A DNA stretch of 64,000 nt from JABJAG01 sp038137215 (lineage in GTDB: Bacteria; Pseudomonadota; Alphaproteobacteria; UBA6615), in the NCBI GenBank assembly GCA_038137215.1, contig JAYQBG010000009.1:27569-91568 (forward strand), in the 5' to 3' direction. Below are positions 52,370-62,394 of the stretch, piece by piece. Position numbers and translations under genes: made by a program. The notes below the pieces were generated by a model that worked only from the letters and a program-made list of their open reading frames with translations, was not told where the DNA came from and ran no database searches. How positions within the stretch are numbered: the first letter of the stretch is position 1; each line of letters starts with the position of its first letter.

Positions 52370-53677
52370 TCAGGCGCTGCCGGTGTGAATGGTGCGTCCA
52401 TCCACCACGGTGCGGATCACCTGTCCCTGCACGAGCCGCCCGTCGAAAGGTGAGTTCTTGGACTTGGACACGAAGCTGTCGGGTTCGATGCGTGCCGGCT
52501 TGTCCGGATCGAAGATCACCAGATCGGCCGGCGCCCCGGCATAGAGCCGTCCGGTCGGCAGTTTGAGCAGCGCGGACGGGGCCGATGTGACCTTGGCCAA
52601 TGCGTCGATCAGGGAGAGATGGCCGTTATGGACCAGCTCCAGGGTCAGGGCGAGCAGACTTTCCAGACCCGACGATCCGGATTCCGCCAGCTCGAACGGC
52701 AGGCGCTTGGCTTCCTGATCCTGGGGGAAGTGGTCCGAGGCGATGCAGTCGATGGTGCCATCGGCCAGACCCGCCACGATGGCCTGACGATCGTCCTCGC
52801 TGTGCAGGGGCGGGGAGAGCTTGGCGAAGGTCCGGTATTCGCCAACCGCCAGTTCGTTGAGCGCAAAATAGGGCGGGGCGGTGTCGCAGGTGACGCGCAG
52901 CCCGGCTGCCTTGGCCGCCCGGATGCGCTCGACGCCCTCGGCCGTGGACACATGGGCGGCGTGGTAGCGCCCGCCGGTCATCTTCACCAGCGTCAGGTCC
53001 CGGTCGAGCATGATCGTCTCGGCTTCCCGCGGGATACCCGGCAGGCCGAGGCGGGTGGAAAGCTCGCCCGATTGCATCACCCCACCCGCCGATAGGCTCG
53101 GCTCCTCGGCGTGCTGCACGATCAGCGTGTCAAAGGCGAGCGCGTATTTGAGCGCACGGGACAAGGTCTTGGCGTTGGCCACCGCGCGCCGCCCGTCGGT
53201 GAAGGCCACCGCGCCGGCCTCCCGGAGCAGGCCCATCTCGACGATTTCGTCGCTGTTGCCGCCGCGTGTGACGGTCGCGTAGCCGAAGACCTTCACAAGC
53301 TTCACATCCCGCGCGCGCCGGGCAACAAATTCGAGGACGGAGGCGTCATCGATGGCAGGTTCCGTGTCGGGCAGCGTGACAACGGCTGTCACACCACCGG
53401 CCGCCGCGGCGCGGCTGCCGCTTTCGATATCTTCCTTGTGCTCGTTGCCCGGCTCGCAGAAATCGACTCGCATATCGACCAGTCCGGGCGCCAGCACGGC
53501 CCCGCCGCAATCGACGATCTCGGCATCGTCCGGGCGGCCGCCGTTGAAGATGTCGGGGCCCATGGCGACGATCTTGGTACCGTCGGTCAGCACACCGCCC
53601 GAGGCGCTGGCCGGATGGTCCACGCCGGAGGCCGGGTCGATGACCCGCGCGTTGATATAGGCGACCTTGCCGCTCAT
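52370..53677 (-). CDS. pyrC: Dihydroorotase-like protein lacking the metal-binding HxH
   Basis: The 435-residue protein has the amidohydrolase fold of class I dihydroorotase: APGLVDMRVDFCEPGNEHKE, AAAAGGVTAVVTLPDTEPAI, HAEEPSLSAGGVMQSGE, GGRYHAAHVSTAEGVERI, CIASDHFPQDQEAKRLPFE. In active enzymes the first motif is D-x-H-x-H-x-R-E-P-G; here those positions are Arg70, Asp72 and Cys74. The metal-binding His pair and substrate Arg are thus lost. It is therefore likely the non-catalytic partner (PyrX/PyrC') of aspartate carbamoyltransferase, whose gene overlaps it by four bases upstream. Another active dihydroorotase is expected elsewhere. Confidence 0.88.
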   Translation of the reverse strand: MSGKVAYINARVIDPASGVDHPASASGGVLTDGTKIVAMGPDIFNGGRPDDAEIVDCGGAVLAPGLVDMRVDFCEPGNEHKEDIESGSRAAAAGGVTAVVTLPDTEPAIDDASVLEFVARRARDVKLVKVFGYATVTRGGNSDEIVEMGLLREAGAVAFTDGRRAVANAKTLSRALKYALAFDTLIVQHAEEPSLSAGGVMQSGELSTRLGLPGIPREAETIMLDRDLTLVKMTGGRYHAAHVSTAEGVERIRAAKAAGLRVTCDTAPPYFALNELAVGEYRTFAKLSPPLHSEDDRQAIVAGLADGTIDCIASDHFPQDQEAKRLPFELAESGSSGLESLLALTLELVHNGHLSLIDALAKVTSAPSALLKLPTGRLYAGAPADLVIFDPDKPARIEPDSFVSKSKNSPFDGRLVQGQVIRTVVDGRTIHTGSA

Positions 53678-54654
53678 GAGGTCTCACCCTGACGGGTCAG
53701 GACGTCTAGGCAGGCCATACGGACGGCGACGCCCATTTCCACCTGTTCGCGGATCAGCGAGCGGTCGATATCGTCCGCTACGTCGGAATCGATCTCGACG
53801 CCCCGGTTCATGGGGCCGGGATGCATGATCAGCGCGTCGGGCTTGGCATGCTGCAGCTTGTCGTAATCCAGGCCATAGAATTTGAAATACTCATGTACCG
53901 AGGGGACGAAGGAGCCCTGCATCCGCTCGCGCTGCAGGCGCAGCATCATGACGATGTCGCAATCCTCCAGCCCGGCGCGCATATCGTGGAAGACCTCCAC
54001 CCCCAGGCGATCCATGGCGGGCGGAATGAGGGTCGGCGGAGCGATCACGCGCACCCGAGCGCCCATGGTCTGCAACAGATAGATGTTCGACCGCGCCACC
54101 CGCGAATGGGCGACATCGCCGCACAGCGCCACCAGCAGGCCCTGCAGATACCCGCGGCGGCGGCGGATGGTCAGCGCGTCCAGCAAGGCCTGGGTGGGGT
54201 GCTCATGGCTGCCATCGCCGCCATTGATGACCGCGCAGTTCACTTTTTCGGACAGCAGCTTCACCGCGCCCGCGTTGGAGTGGCGCACAGCCAGCGCATC
54301 GGCATGCATGGCGTTCAGCGTCATCGCGGTGTCGATGATCGTCTCGCCCTTCTTGATGGAGGAGTTGGCGACCGCGATGTTGATCACATCGGCGCCCAGC
54401 CGCATGCCGGCCAGTTCGAAGCTTGTCCGCGTGCGGGTCGAGTCCTCGAAGAACAGGTTGATCAGCGTCTTGTCGCGCATCAGGTCGAGCTTGCCGCCCT
54501 GCGCACGATTGTATTCGGCATAGGCGTCCGACAGGTCAAGCAGATAGGTGATCTCGTCGGGCGAGAGATCCTGAATGCCCAATAGATGACGATGTGGGAA
54601 CGGGATTTCCGTCGGCAAATTCGGGACGGAGAGGCCTGTTTTGGCGGCAGTCAT
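53674..54654 (-). CDS. pyrB: Aspartate carbamoyltransferase catalytic subunit
   Basis: The 326-residue enzyme makes carbamoyl-aspartate in pyrimidine synthesis. The carbamoyl-phosphate loop is FFEDSTRTRTSFELAGMRLG, followed by SSIKKGETIIDT, NGGDGSHEHPTQALLDALTI and the aspartate site MMLRLQRERM, with MHPGPMNRGVEIDSDVAD. The ATG at 54652-54654 matches the usual N-terminus; the longer frame does not. Its stop overlaps the start of the dihydroorotase-like gene (ATGA). Confidence 0.95.
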   Translation of the reverse strand: MTAAKTGLSVPNLPTEIPFPHRHLLGIQDLSPDEITYLLDLSDAYAEYNRAQGGKLDLMRDKTLINLFFEDSTRTRTSFELAGMRLGADVINIAVANSSIKKGETIIDTAMTLNAMHADALAVRHSNAGAVKLLSEKVNCAVINGGDGSHEHPTQALLDALTIRRRRGYLQGLLVALCGDVAHSRVARSNIYLLQTMGARVRVIAPPTLIPPAMDRLGVEVFHDMRAGLEDCDIVMMLRLQRERMQGSFVPSVHEYFKFYGLDYDKLQHAKPDALIMHPGPMNRGVEIDSDVADDIDRSLIREQVEMGVAVRMACLDVLTRQGETS

Positions 54655-54803
54655 TAAAGCGGGAATATAGGGACGGGACTCCGGAAATTGCAAGCCGCGG
54701 CTGATCTCCCGGAAAACCGGGATTTTTGCCAGTTCTGGCGGCGCGCCCGGGCCTCTGCTAGAAGGCATTCACAACACCTGACGGCCAAACGGGGAGCCGG
54801 ACC

Positions 54804-55574
54804 ATGAAGGCGGTGATACTGGCAGGCGGGCGCGGCACGCGTCTGTCCGAGGAAACCGAGCTGCGGCCCAAGCCGATGATCGAGATCGGCGGGCGGCCGA
54901 TCCTTTGGCATATCATGAAGATCTACGGCCATCACGGGATCACCGAATTCGTGATCTGCCTCGGCTATCGGGGCTACATGATCAAGGAGTATTTCGCGAA
55001 CTACGTGCTCCATTCCGCCGATGTCACGGTCGATCTCGCGAAGAACGATATCCGGTATCACAACACCGCGGCCGAACCCTGGTCGGTGACGCTGGTGGAT
55101 ACCGGTGAGGACACCCAGACCGGTGGCCGGGTGGGCCGGGTGGCCGATTATCTGGACGGTAAGCGCTTCTGTCTGACCTATGGCGACGGGGTGGCCGATA
55201 TCGATGTGGCGGCGAGCCTGGCGTTTCACGAGGCGCAGGGCGCGCGCTGCACCATGACAGGCGTCCGCCCGCCGGGGCGTTTTGGCGCGGCGGAAATCGA
55301 CGGGGACCGGGTCTCACGTTTCGCCGAGAAGCCGCGCGGCGATGGCGGCACCATCAATGGCGGGTTCTTTGTCTGCGAACCGAGCGTGCTCGACCTGATC
55401 GACGGCGATGCCTGCGTCTGGGAACAGGGCCCGCTCAACACGCTCGCCGAAACCGGCGAACTGGCCGCCTACCGCCATGACGGTTTCTGGCAGCCCATGG
55501 ACACCCTGCGCGAAAAGACCCAGCTCGAAGCGCTCTGGGATTCCGGCAAGGCGCCCTGGAAAGTGTGGGACTAG
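54804..55574 (+). CDS. rfbF: Glucose-1-phosphate cytidylyltransferase
   Basis: The 256-residue protein makes CDP-glucose. It opens with the nucleotidyltransferase signature MKAVILAGGRGTRLSEETEL, then RPKPMIEIGGRPILWHIMKI, YGHHGITEFVICLGYRGYMI, LTYGDGVADIDV and NGGFFVCEPSVLDLIDGD, all typical of RfbF. CDP-glucose feeds 3,6-dideoxyhexose or related O-antigen sugars, but the next enzymes (RfbG, RfbH) are absent here. It is divergent from pyrB, with a repeat element after it. Confidence 0.9.
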   Translation: MKAVILAGGRGTRLSEETELRPKPMIEIGGRPILWHIMKIYGHHGITEFVICLGYRGYMIKEYFANYVLHSADVTVDLAKNDIRYHNTAAEPWSVTLVDTGEDTQTGGRVGRVADYLDGKRFCLTYGDGVADIDVAASLAFHEAQGARCTMTGVRPPGRFGAAEIDGDRVSRFAEKPRGDGGTINGGFFVCEPSVLDLIDGDACVWEQGPLNTLAETGELAAYRHDGFWQPMDTLREKTQLEALWDSGKAPWKVWD

Positions 55575-55624
55575 CGCCCGGCGAACTGCCGCTGTCCTTT
55601 CCCGCTGGCCGACACCGTAAAACC

Positions 55625-55725
55625 GTCATGCCCGGACTTGATCCGGGCATCCACGTCCATCGGCCCCCGCAAACATTTGATCTGCTTCAACCAAGTGGAT
55701 GGCCGGATCAAGTCCGGCCATGACG
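55625..55725. repeat. About 100-nt palindromic element, family D copy 1
   Basis: The left end is CCGTCATGCCCGGACTTGAT and the right end GGATCAAGTCCGGCCATGAC, complementary to each other. The inner block CACGTCCATCGGCCCCCGCA and the right GTGGATGGCCGG segment are shared with the copy at 60205-60306. It lies between the convergent ends of rfbF and the PH-like gene. Confidence 0.85.
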
Positions 55726-55750
55726 ACAGAAAAGGCGAAGGAGTGGCAGC

Positions 55751-56272
55751 CTACCGGCTTGAACCGAATTCAGCGTGGTAGCGCTCTAGCAGTTCCTCCA
55801 CCTCATCCAGCGGGCGGTCGAGCATGCCCGGGGTGATGTTCGCGGAATCCTGGGCCACGATCGCGAGAAGACTGACCAGCCAGCGGCGCGGGATCGGCAC
55901 CCGCGCCACGACGGCCTCCCGGTCACGCAGCGAAACGGCGATGTGGTGAACCAGGTAGTTCTTGCGCCGTTCGATTCCAGTGATCTCGTGCCAGTGGACG
56001 CCGCCGACCCCGGTGATCGAGGCATTGTCGAAAACGCCCTCTGAATTGATGATCAGCGATGGGGCGCGGACCAGCAGGCGGCGCAACGCATAAATCAGCA
56101 ACAGGCCGAAATAGACGACCACACCCGCCCCGATCAGCCGCGGGATCTGGTCCGGCGTGGCCAGCAGCGCAAACCCCGTGAACACGAAGGCGCCGTACAG
56201 CACCACATTCACCGCCACCCGCCAGCGGGCGGGGTAGATCAGGACTTCTTCAAGCTTCTGTTTCCTAGCCAT
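55751..56272 (-). CDS. Two-helix membrane protein with a PH-like domain (STM3941 family)
   Basis: The 173-residue protein has two hydrophobic helices (VAVNVVLYGAFVFTGFALLA and RLIGAGVVVYFGLLLIYAL). A cytoplasmic beta-rich part follows (SLIINSEGVFDNASITGVGG, VHWHEITGIERRKNYLVHHI). This layout is that of the STM3941-like PH-domain family, of unknown role. The ATG at 56270-56272 overlaps the ruvX stop (ATGA). Confidence 0.75.
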   Translation of the reverse strand: MARKQKLEEVLIYPARWRVAVNVVLYGAFVFTGFALLATPDQIPRLIGAGVVVYFGLLLIYALRRLLVRAPSLIINSEGVFDNASITGVGGVHWHEITGIERRKNYLVHHIAVSLRDREAVVARVPIPRRWLVSLLAIVAQDSANITPGMLDRPLDEVEELLERYHAEFGSSR

Positions 56273-56745
56273 CACGTGTTCCGCATGAAATCCATGAAGT
56301 TCTGGAGGATGATCGAGGCGGCCATCTTGTCGATGACCTCGCCGCGGCGCTTGCGGTTCATGTCGGCCTGATCGATCAGAAAGCGTTCGGCCTCGGCGGT
56401 GGACAACCGCTCGTCCCAGAAGGTGATGGGCAGATCGAACTTGCCCGCCAGATTGTTGCCGAAGGCGCGGGTGGACTGCGCGCGCGGGCCTTCCGAACCG
56501 TCCATATTGCGGGGCAGGCCGAGCACCAGCCCGCCGACGCCCTTTTCCGCGATGATGGCGCGCAGGGTCTCCGCATCGGCCGTGAATTTTGTCCGCCGCA
56601 CGGTCTCGAGTGGGGAGGCGACGATGAAGTTCGAATCCGAGACCGCCAGCCCGATGGTTTTGGTGCCGAGATCGAATCCCAGCAACCGGGCGCGGGGTGC
56701 CAGCGCGGCTTTCATCTCTGTGGTGTCGACAATGGGCATGGCCAC
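56272..56745 (-). CDS. ruvX: Putative pre-16S rRNA nuclease (YqgF/RuvX)
   Basis: The 157-residue RNase H-like protein has the family motifs LLGFDLGTKTIGLAVSD, GGLVLGLPRNMDGSEGPRAQ and the closing FWDERLSTAEAERFLI with DKMAASIILQNFMD. Homologues process the 5' end of 16S rRNA. It diverges from gatC over about 115 bases. Confidence 0.92.
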   Translation of the reverse strand: MAMPIVDTTEMKAALAPRARLLGFDLGTKTIGLAVSDSNFIVASPLETVRRTKFTADAETLRAIIAEKGVGGLVLGLPRNMDGSEGPRAQSTRAFGNNLAGKFDLPITFWDERLSTAEAERFLIDQADMNRKRRGEVIDKMAASIILQNFMDFMRNT

Positions 56746-56860
56746 GTGTTTAGGACCGGCGGCGCAGGCTGTCTATGCCTGCGTGTGTTCCGAGTTGTCG
56801 GCGCAACGCCGCGGTGATAGCTTCCGCGCCGAATTGCGAACCTCAGGCTTCTGATCCGAT

Positions 56861-57148
56861 ATGGCGCTCGACACCGATACCGTGAAGCGAATCGCGCGGC
56901 TGGCCCGCATCCATGTGGATGATGGCGATCTGCCGGCCCTTGCAGACGAACTCAACAATATCCTCGGCTGGGTGGAACAGCTCGACGAGGTAGATACCGA
57001 CGGTGTCGAACCGATGACCAGCGCGGTCGAGATGGTCCAGCGCCTGCGCACCGATGCGGTCACGGACGGTGATGTGCGGGATAAGGTGCTCGCCAACGCG
57101 CCTGCCGAAGCCGACGGCTTCTTCGTTGTGCCGAAGGTGATCGAATAA
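56861..57148 (+). CDS. gatC: Asp-tRNA(Asn)/Glu-tRNA(Gln) amidotransferase subunit C
   Basis: The 95-residue subunit wraps around GatA and stabilises the complex. It reads VKRIARLARIHVDDGDLPAL, then LNNILGWVEQLDEVDTDGVE, and ends FFVVPKVIE. Its stop overlaps the gatA start by one base (TAATG). It is first in the gatC-gatA-gatB operon. Confidence 0.96.
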   Translation: MALDTDTVKRIARLARIHVDDGDLPALADELNNILGWVEQLDEVDTDGVEPMTSAVEMVQRLRTDAVTDGDVRDKVLANAPAEADGFFVVPKVIE

Positions 57149-58620
57149 TGGCGGCGCTGACCGACCTGAGTATCGCGGAAGCCGGTGAAGGCCTCGACAA
57201 CGGCGATTTCACGGCCCGTGAACTGACTGACGCCTATCTGGCGGCGATGGAGGCCGCCCGTGACCTCAACGCGTTTGTCGAGGAAACCCCCGAGCGTGCC
57301 CGCGCGATGGCCGATGCATCCGATGCCCGCCGGACAAAGGGTGAGGCGGCAGGCCCGCTCGACGGCATTCCACTGGCGGTCAAGGATCTGTTTTGCACCG
57401 AGGGTGCGCTGTCCACGGCGTCCAGCCGCATCCTGGAAGGGTTCCGCCCGACCTATGAATCGACGGTCACCGCCAATCTCTGGGAGGCTGGCGCGGTGCT
57501 GCTGGGCAAGACCAGCATGGACGAGTTCGCCATGGGTTCGGCCAATATCACCAGCTGCTACGGCCCGGTCCTCAACCCCTGGAAAGCCACCGGCGGTGAC
57601 GCGGCTGGCAAGGATCTTGTGCCCGGCGGTTCCTCGGGCGGTTCGGCCGCCGCTGTGGCGGCGCGGGTAGCGGCCGGCGCCACCGGCACCGATACCGGCG
57701 GGTCGATCCGCCAGCCGGGTGCCTTCTGCGGCATTGTCGGCCTGAAACCGACCTACGGGCGCTGCTCGCGCTGGGGCATGATCGCCTTTGCCAGTTCGCT
57801 CGATCAGGCCGGTCCGCTGACCCACACGGTCAAGGACGCGGCGCTGATGCTTGCAGGCATGGCCGGGTTCGACCCGAAGGATTCCACCAGCGTCGATCTA
57901 CCGGTGCCCGACTATGCCGCGGCGCTCACCGGTGACATCCGCGACCTGCGTGTGGGCGTGCCCGCCGAATACCGGATGGAGGGCACCCCGCCGGAAATCG
58001 AGGCGCTCTGGGAACAGGGAGTTGCATGGCTGCGCGACGCGGGCGCAGAGATCGTCGATATCTCACTGCCCCACACGAAATACGCGCTGCCGGCCTACTA
58101 CATCGTGGCCCCCGCGGAAGCGTCCTCGAACCTCGCGCGCTATGATGGGATGCGCTACGGCCTGCGGGTCGAGGGCGAGGACCTGACCGACACCTACGAG
58201 CGGACCCGCGCCGAAGGCTTCGGCCACGAGGTGCAGCGCCGGGTGCTGATCGGCACCTATGTACTCTCGGCGGGCTATTACGACGCCTACTACCTGAAGG
58301 CCCAGCGGGTGCGCACGCGTATCGCGGACGACTTCAAGACCGCCTGGGAGAGCTGCGATGTCATCCTGACGCCGACCACACCGAGCGCGGCCTTCGCGCT
58401 GGGCGAGAAGCAGGATGACCCGATCGCCATGTATCTGAACGACATCTTCACGGTGCCCGCCTCCATGGCCGGGCTGCCGGCAATTTCCGTGCCCGCCGGG
58501 TTGTCGGGCGACGGTCTGCCGCTGGGCTTGCACCTGATCGGGCCGGCCTTTGGCGAGGAAACCCTGCTGCGTGCCGCTGGTGTGCTGGAGACCGCCGCCG
58601 GCTTCGACGCCCGCCCGTGA
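57148..58620 (+). CDS. gatA: Asp-tRNA(Asn)/Glu-tRNA(Gln) amidotransferase subunit A
   Basis: The 490-residue amidase releases ammonia from glutamine for the GatB kinase site. The Ser-cisSer-Lys triad is Lys79 (LAVKDLFCTEG), Ser162 (GGSSGGSAAAVAA) and Ser186 (TDTGGSIRQPGAFCG). Length and motifs are standard. The spacing of 24 residues between the serines equals that of GatA in S. aureus. Confidence 0.97.
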   Translation: MAALTDLSIAEAGEGLDNGDFTARELTDAYLAAMEAARDLNAFVEETPERARAMADASDARRTKGEAAGPLDGIPLAVKDLFCTEGALSTASSRILEGFRPTYESTVTANLWEAGAVLLGKTSMDEFAMGSANITSCYGPVLNPWKATGGDAAGKDLVPGGSSGGSAAAVAARVAAGATGTDTGGSIRQPGAFCGIVGLKPTYGRCSRWGMIAFASSLDQAGPLTHTVKDAALMLAGMAGFDPKDSTSVDLPVPDYAAALTGDIRDLRVGVPAEYRMEGTPPEIEALWEQGVAWLRDAGAEIVDISLPHTKYALPAYYIVAPAEASSNLARYDGMRYGLRVEGEDLTDTYERTRAEGFGHEVQRRVLIGTYVLSAGYYDAYYLKAQRVRTRIADDFKTAWESCDVILTPTTPSAAFALGEKQDDPIAMYLNDIFTVPASMAGLPAISVPAGLSGDGLPLGLHLIGPAFGEETLLRAAGVLETAAGFDARP

Positions 58621-58632
58621 TCGGAGAGTTTG

Positions 58633-60180
<1,548 letters not shown>

Positions 60181-60204
60181 CGGGCTTCACCACTACGCCC
60201 GCAC

Positions 60205-60306
60205 CGTCATGCCCGGACTTGATCCGGGCATCTACGTCCATCGGCCCCCGCAAACGGCGGGACCGCTTCAACCACGTGGATGGCCGGATCAAGTCCGGCG
60301 ATGACG
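60205..60306. repeat. About 100-nt palindromic element, family D copy 2
   Basis: It is nearly the same as the copy at 55625-55725 in its first 50 and last 30 bases; only the centre differs (GGCGGGACC here, ATTTGATCTG there). Right and left ends pair (CCGGACTTGAT with ATCAAGTCCGG). It lies 25 bases after gatB and before the next gene. Confidence 0.85.
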
Positions 60307-60326
60307 ATTGAGGTTAAGCCGCCAAC

Positions 60327-61259
60327 ATGATCCCCATCCTCTCTATCGTCCTGCCCGTTTTCGGGTTGATCGGGCTCGGCGTCATCGGGGGGAAGTCGCG
60401 GCTGTTTCCCGAAGCCGCCGTCGATGGGCTGAGCAACTTCGTGCTCTATGTAGCGGTGCCCGCGTTGCTGTTCCGGACCATCGTCAGTGCGCGGCCTTTC
60501 GAGGCGCTGAACTTCGATATTCTCTATGCATATTATATGCCGAGCTTCGTGGTCCTGCTCGGCGCGCTGGCCTTTGGACGTTATGTCTATGGTCTTTCGG
60601 GCGGCGAGCGGGCGTCCTTTGCCATGGGCTCGATGTTTTCCAACACCACCCTGTTGGGCGTGCCGCTGGTCTTTGCGACCTGGGGTGAGGCGGGGCTGGT
60701 GCCGCTGATGGTGATCATCACGCTGCACTCGCTGCTCTTCGCGACGATCTTTTTCGTCCTGCACGACATGGCGAAGGCGGGCGCGGTGGGCTGGGCCAGC
60801 GCGGCGAAGCTGGCGGCGCATTCCATCGTCACCAATCCTGTGATCATCGCGATTGCTGTGGGGCTGGCCTGGGCAGCGCTGGGGCTGCGGCTGCCGGGGT
60901 TTGCCTCGAGCATCATCGACATGCTCGGTGATGCGACCGTGCCCGCCGCGCTGTTTGCGCTGGGAGCCTCGCTCGCGCGGTTCCGGGTGGCGGGGAACGT
61001 GCAGCACGCGCTTACCATGGCGATCTTCAAGCTGGTGGTGCATCCGCTGCTGGTGTTTCTTGACGCGCGCTGGCTGTTCGACCTGACACCGCTGGAGCTC
61101 GCCGTTGTGACCCTGACGGCGGCGCTGCCCGGCGGGCTGATGGTCTTCGTCGTGGCCCAGTCCTACGGGGTCTATGTCGCCCGGGCGGGGACGTCGGTGG
61201 TGCTGTCCACGGCGGGCGGGGTGCTGACGCTTTCGGTAATCCTGGCGCTGCTCGCCTGA
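60327..61259 (+). CDS. AEC-family permease (auxin efflux carrier type)
   Basis: The 310-residue protein has ten predicted membrane helices, from MIPILSIVLPVFGLIGLGVI to LSTAGGVLTLSVILALLA, with the family features SMFSNTTLLGVPLVFATWGE and TVPAALFALGASLARFRVAG. Bacterial members export or import small carboxylic acids such as malate. The substrate cannot be told. It follows the repeat element by about 20 bases. Confidence 0.86.
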   Translation: MIPILSIVLPVFGLIGLGVIGGKSRLFPEAAVDGLSNFVLYVAVPALLFRTIVSARPFEALNFDILYAYYMPSFVVLLGALAFGRYVYGLSGGERASFAMGSMFSNTTLLGVPLVFATWGEAGLVPLMVIITLHSLLFATIFFVLHDMAKAGAVGWASAAKLAAHSIVTNPVIIAIAVGLAWAALGLRLPGFASSIIDMLGDATVPAALFALGASLARFRVAGNVQHALTMAIFKLVVHPLLVFLDARWLFDLTPLELAVVTLTAALPGGLMVFVVAQSYGVYVARAGTSVVLSTAGGVLTLSVILALLA

Positions 61260-61310
61260 TTTCTTTTTCGCCTGCCACTTGACCCCACGGAGTTGTGAAC
61301 CAATTCCTCG

Positions 61311-61330
61311 TCCATACGGTAGCGTATGGA
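61311..61330. promoter_or_regulatory. Inverted repeat, probable operator
   Basis: TCCATACG and CGTATGGA are exact complements around GTAG. The site is 54 bases before the NmrA-like gene. Symmetry, arm length and the ATACG core resemble TetR-family operators. No regulator gene is adjacent. Confidence 0.6.
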
Positions 61331-61383
61331 ACTAGAGTGCGCGCCTTCTCGGAACACGCAACGCAAGGATGGGAGAAAACGAC

Positions 61384-62250
61384 ATGATTGGATTGATTGG
61401 GGCAACAGGTATGACCGGCCGCGCATTGGTCGCGGCGCTGAAGGAGAAAGGGGCAGAATTCCGCTGCCTCGTGCGGGACACGGCCAAGGCGGCCGAGACG
61501 CTGGGCAGCGACGTGGAGCTGGTGCAGGCCGATCTGGCCGATGCGGCCAGCATCGAAGCCGGCCTGCAGGGCTGTGACAGGCTGTTCCTGCTCTCGGGCC
61601 ACAGCCCGGTGATGGTCGAGCAGCAGCTCAACGCCGTGAATGCCGCAAAGGCTGTCGGTGTGAACCATATCGTCAAATTGTCGGGCGGCAGTTTCATCAT
61701 CACCGAGGACTCTCCGGCGATGATAGGCCGCGGCCACTGGCAGATCGAACAGGAGATTCGCGCCACCGGCATCGACTGGACCTTCCTGCGTCCGGGCTTC
61801 TTCATGCAGAACTTCCTGAACATGGCCGAACCCATCAAGGGTATGGGCAAGGTGATGATGCCGGTTCCCGGCGATGTAGGCCTGGGTATGATCGATGTGC
61901 GGGACACGGCCGATGCCACGGCCACCATCCTGACGACCGAAGGTCATGCGGGGCAGGTCTATGAGCTGTCCGGCCCGAACGTGACCCCGGCCGAGGCGGT
62001 TGCCGCCATCGGGGAAGCCATCGGCAAGGAGATCACCTTCGTGCAGGTGCCCATGGAAGGGGCCATCGGCGCCATGAAAGAACGCGGCATGCCTGACTGG
62101 CTGGTCGATCATCAGAGCACGCTCATGGGGATTGCCGCGGCGGGAGACATGGCGAGCTACGGCAACGACCAGATCGAGACTCTGACCGGTCATGCACCGC
62201 GCACCCCGGCAGATTTCGCCCGGGACCATGCGGGTGCGTTCCAGGAGTAA
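61384..62250 (+). CDS. NmrA-like NAD(P)-binding oxidoreductase
   Basis: The 288-residue atypical SDR starts MIGLIGATGMTGRALVAALK. It has the GATGxTG motif, the strand FRCLVRDTAKAAETLGSDV, QADLADAASIEAGLQGCDRL and a variable C-terminal half. The active-site YxxxK of classical SDRs is not evident, as in NmrA/QorB-type proteins, which reduce quinones or act as redox sensors. GGGAGAA precedes the ATG at 61384; a longer start at 61369 is less likely. Confidence 0.83.
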   Translation: MIGLIGATGMTGRALVAALKEKGAEFRCLVRDTAKAAETLGSDVELVQADLADAASIEAGLQGCDRLFLLSGHSPVMVEQQLNAVNAAKAVGVNHIVKLSGGSFIITEDSPAMIGRGHWQIEQEIRATGIDWTFLRPGFFMQNFLNMAEPIKGMGKVMMPVPGDVGLGMIDVRDTADATATILTTEGHAGQVYELSGPNVTPAEAVAAIGEAIGKEITFVQVPMEGAIGAMKERGMPDWLVDHQSTLMGIAAAGDMASYGNDQIETLTGHAPRTPADFARDHAGAFQE

Positions 62251-62262
62251 TCCGCCCGCATC

Positions 62263-62288
62263 GTCACCCCTGCGAAGGCAGGGGTGAC
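62263..62288. repeat. Perfect palindrome after the NmrA-like gene
   Basis: GTCACCCCTGC pairs exactly with GCAGGGGTGAC around GAAG. It has no T-tract, and resembles short REP units in other alphaproteobacteria. An independent terminator follows about 25 bases downstream. Confidence 0.75.
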
Positions 62289-62312
62289 AGTGTGTGTTTT
62301 TGAAGAATGGAG

Positions 62313-62338
62313 GGGCGGGTTTTAAACCCGCCCTTTTT
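62313..62338 (+). terminator. Intrinsic terminator
   Basis: GGGCGGGTTT and AAACCCGCCC form a perfect 10-base stem followed by TTTTT. It ends transcripts from the NmrA-like gene, upstream of the racemase-like gene. Confidence 0.9.
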
Positions 62339-62394
62339 CTTGCGCCGCAGGTCTTCTATAAGCCTTTCGAAGATCACCATCCGGGGAGATGACC

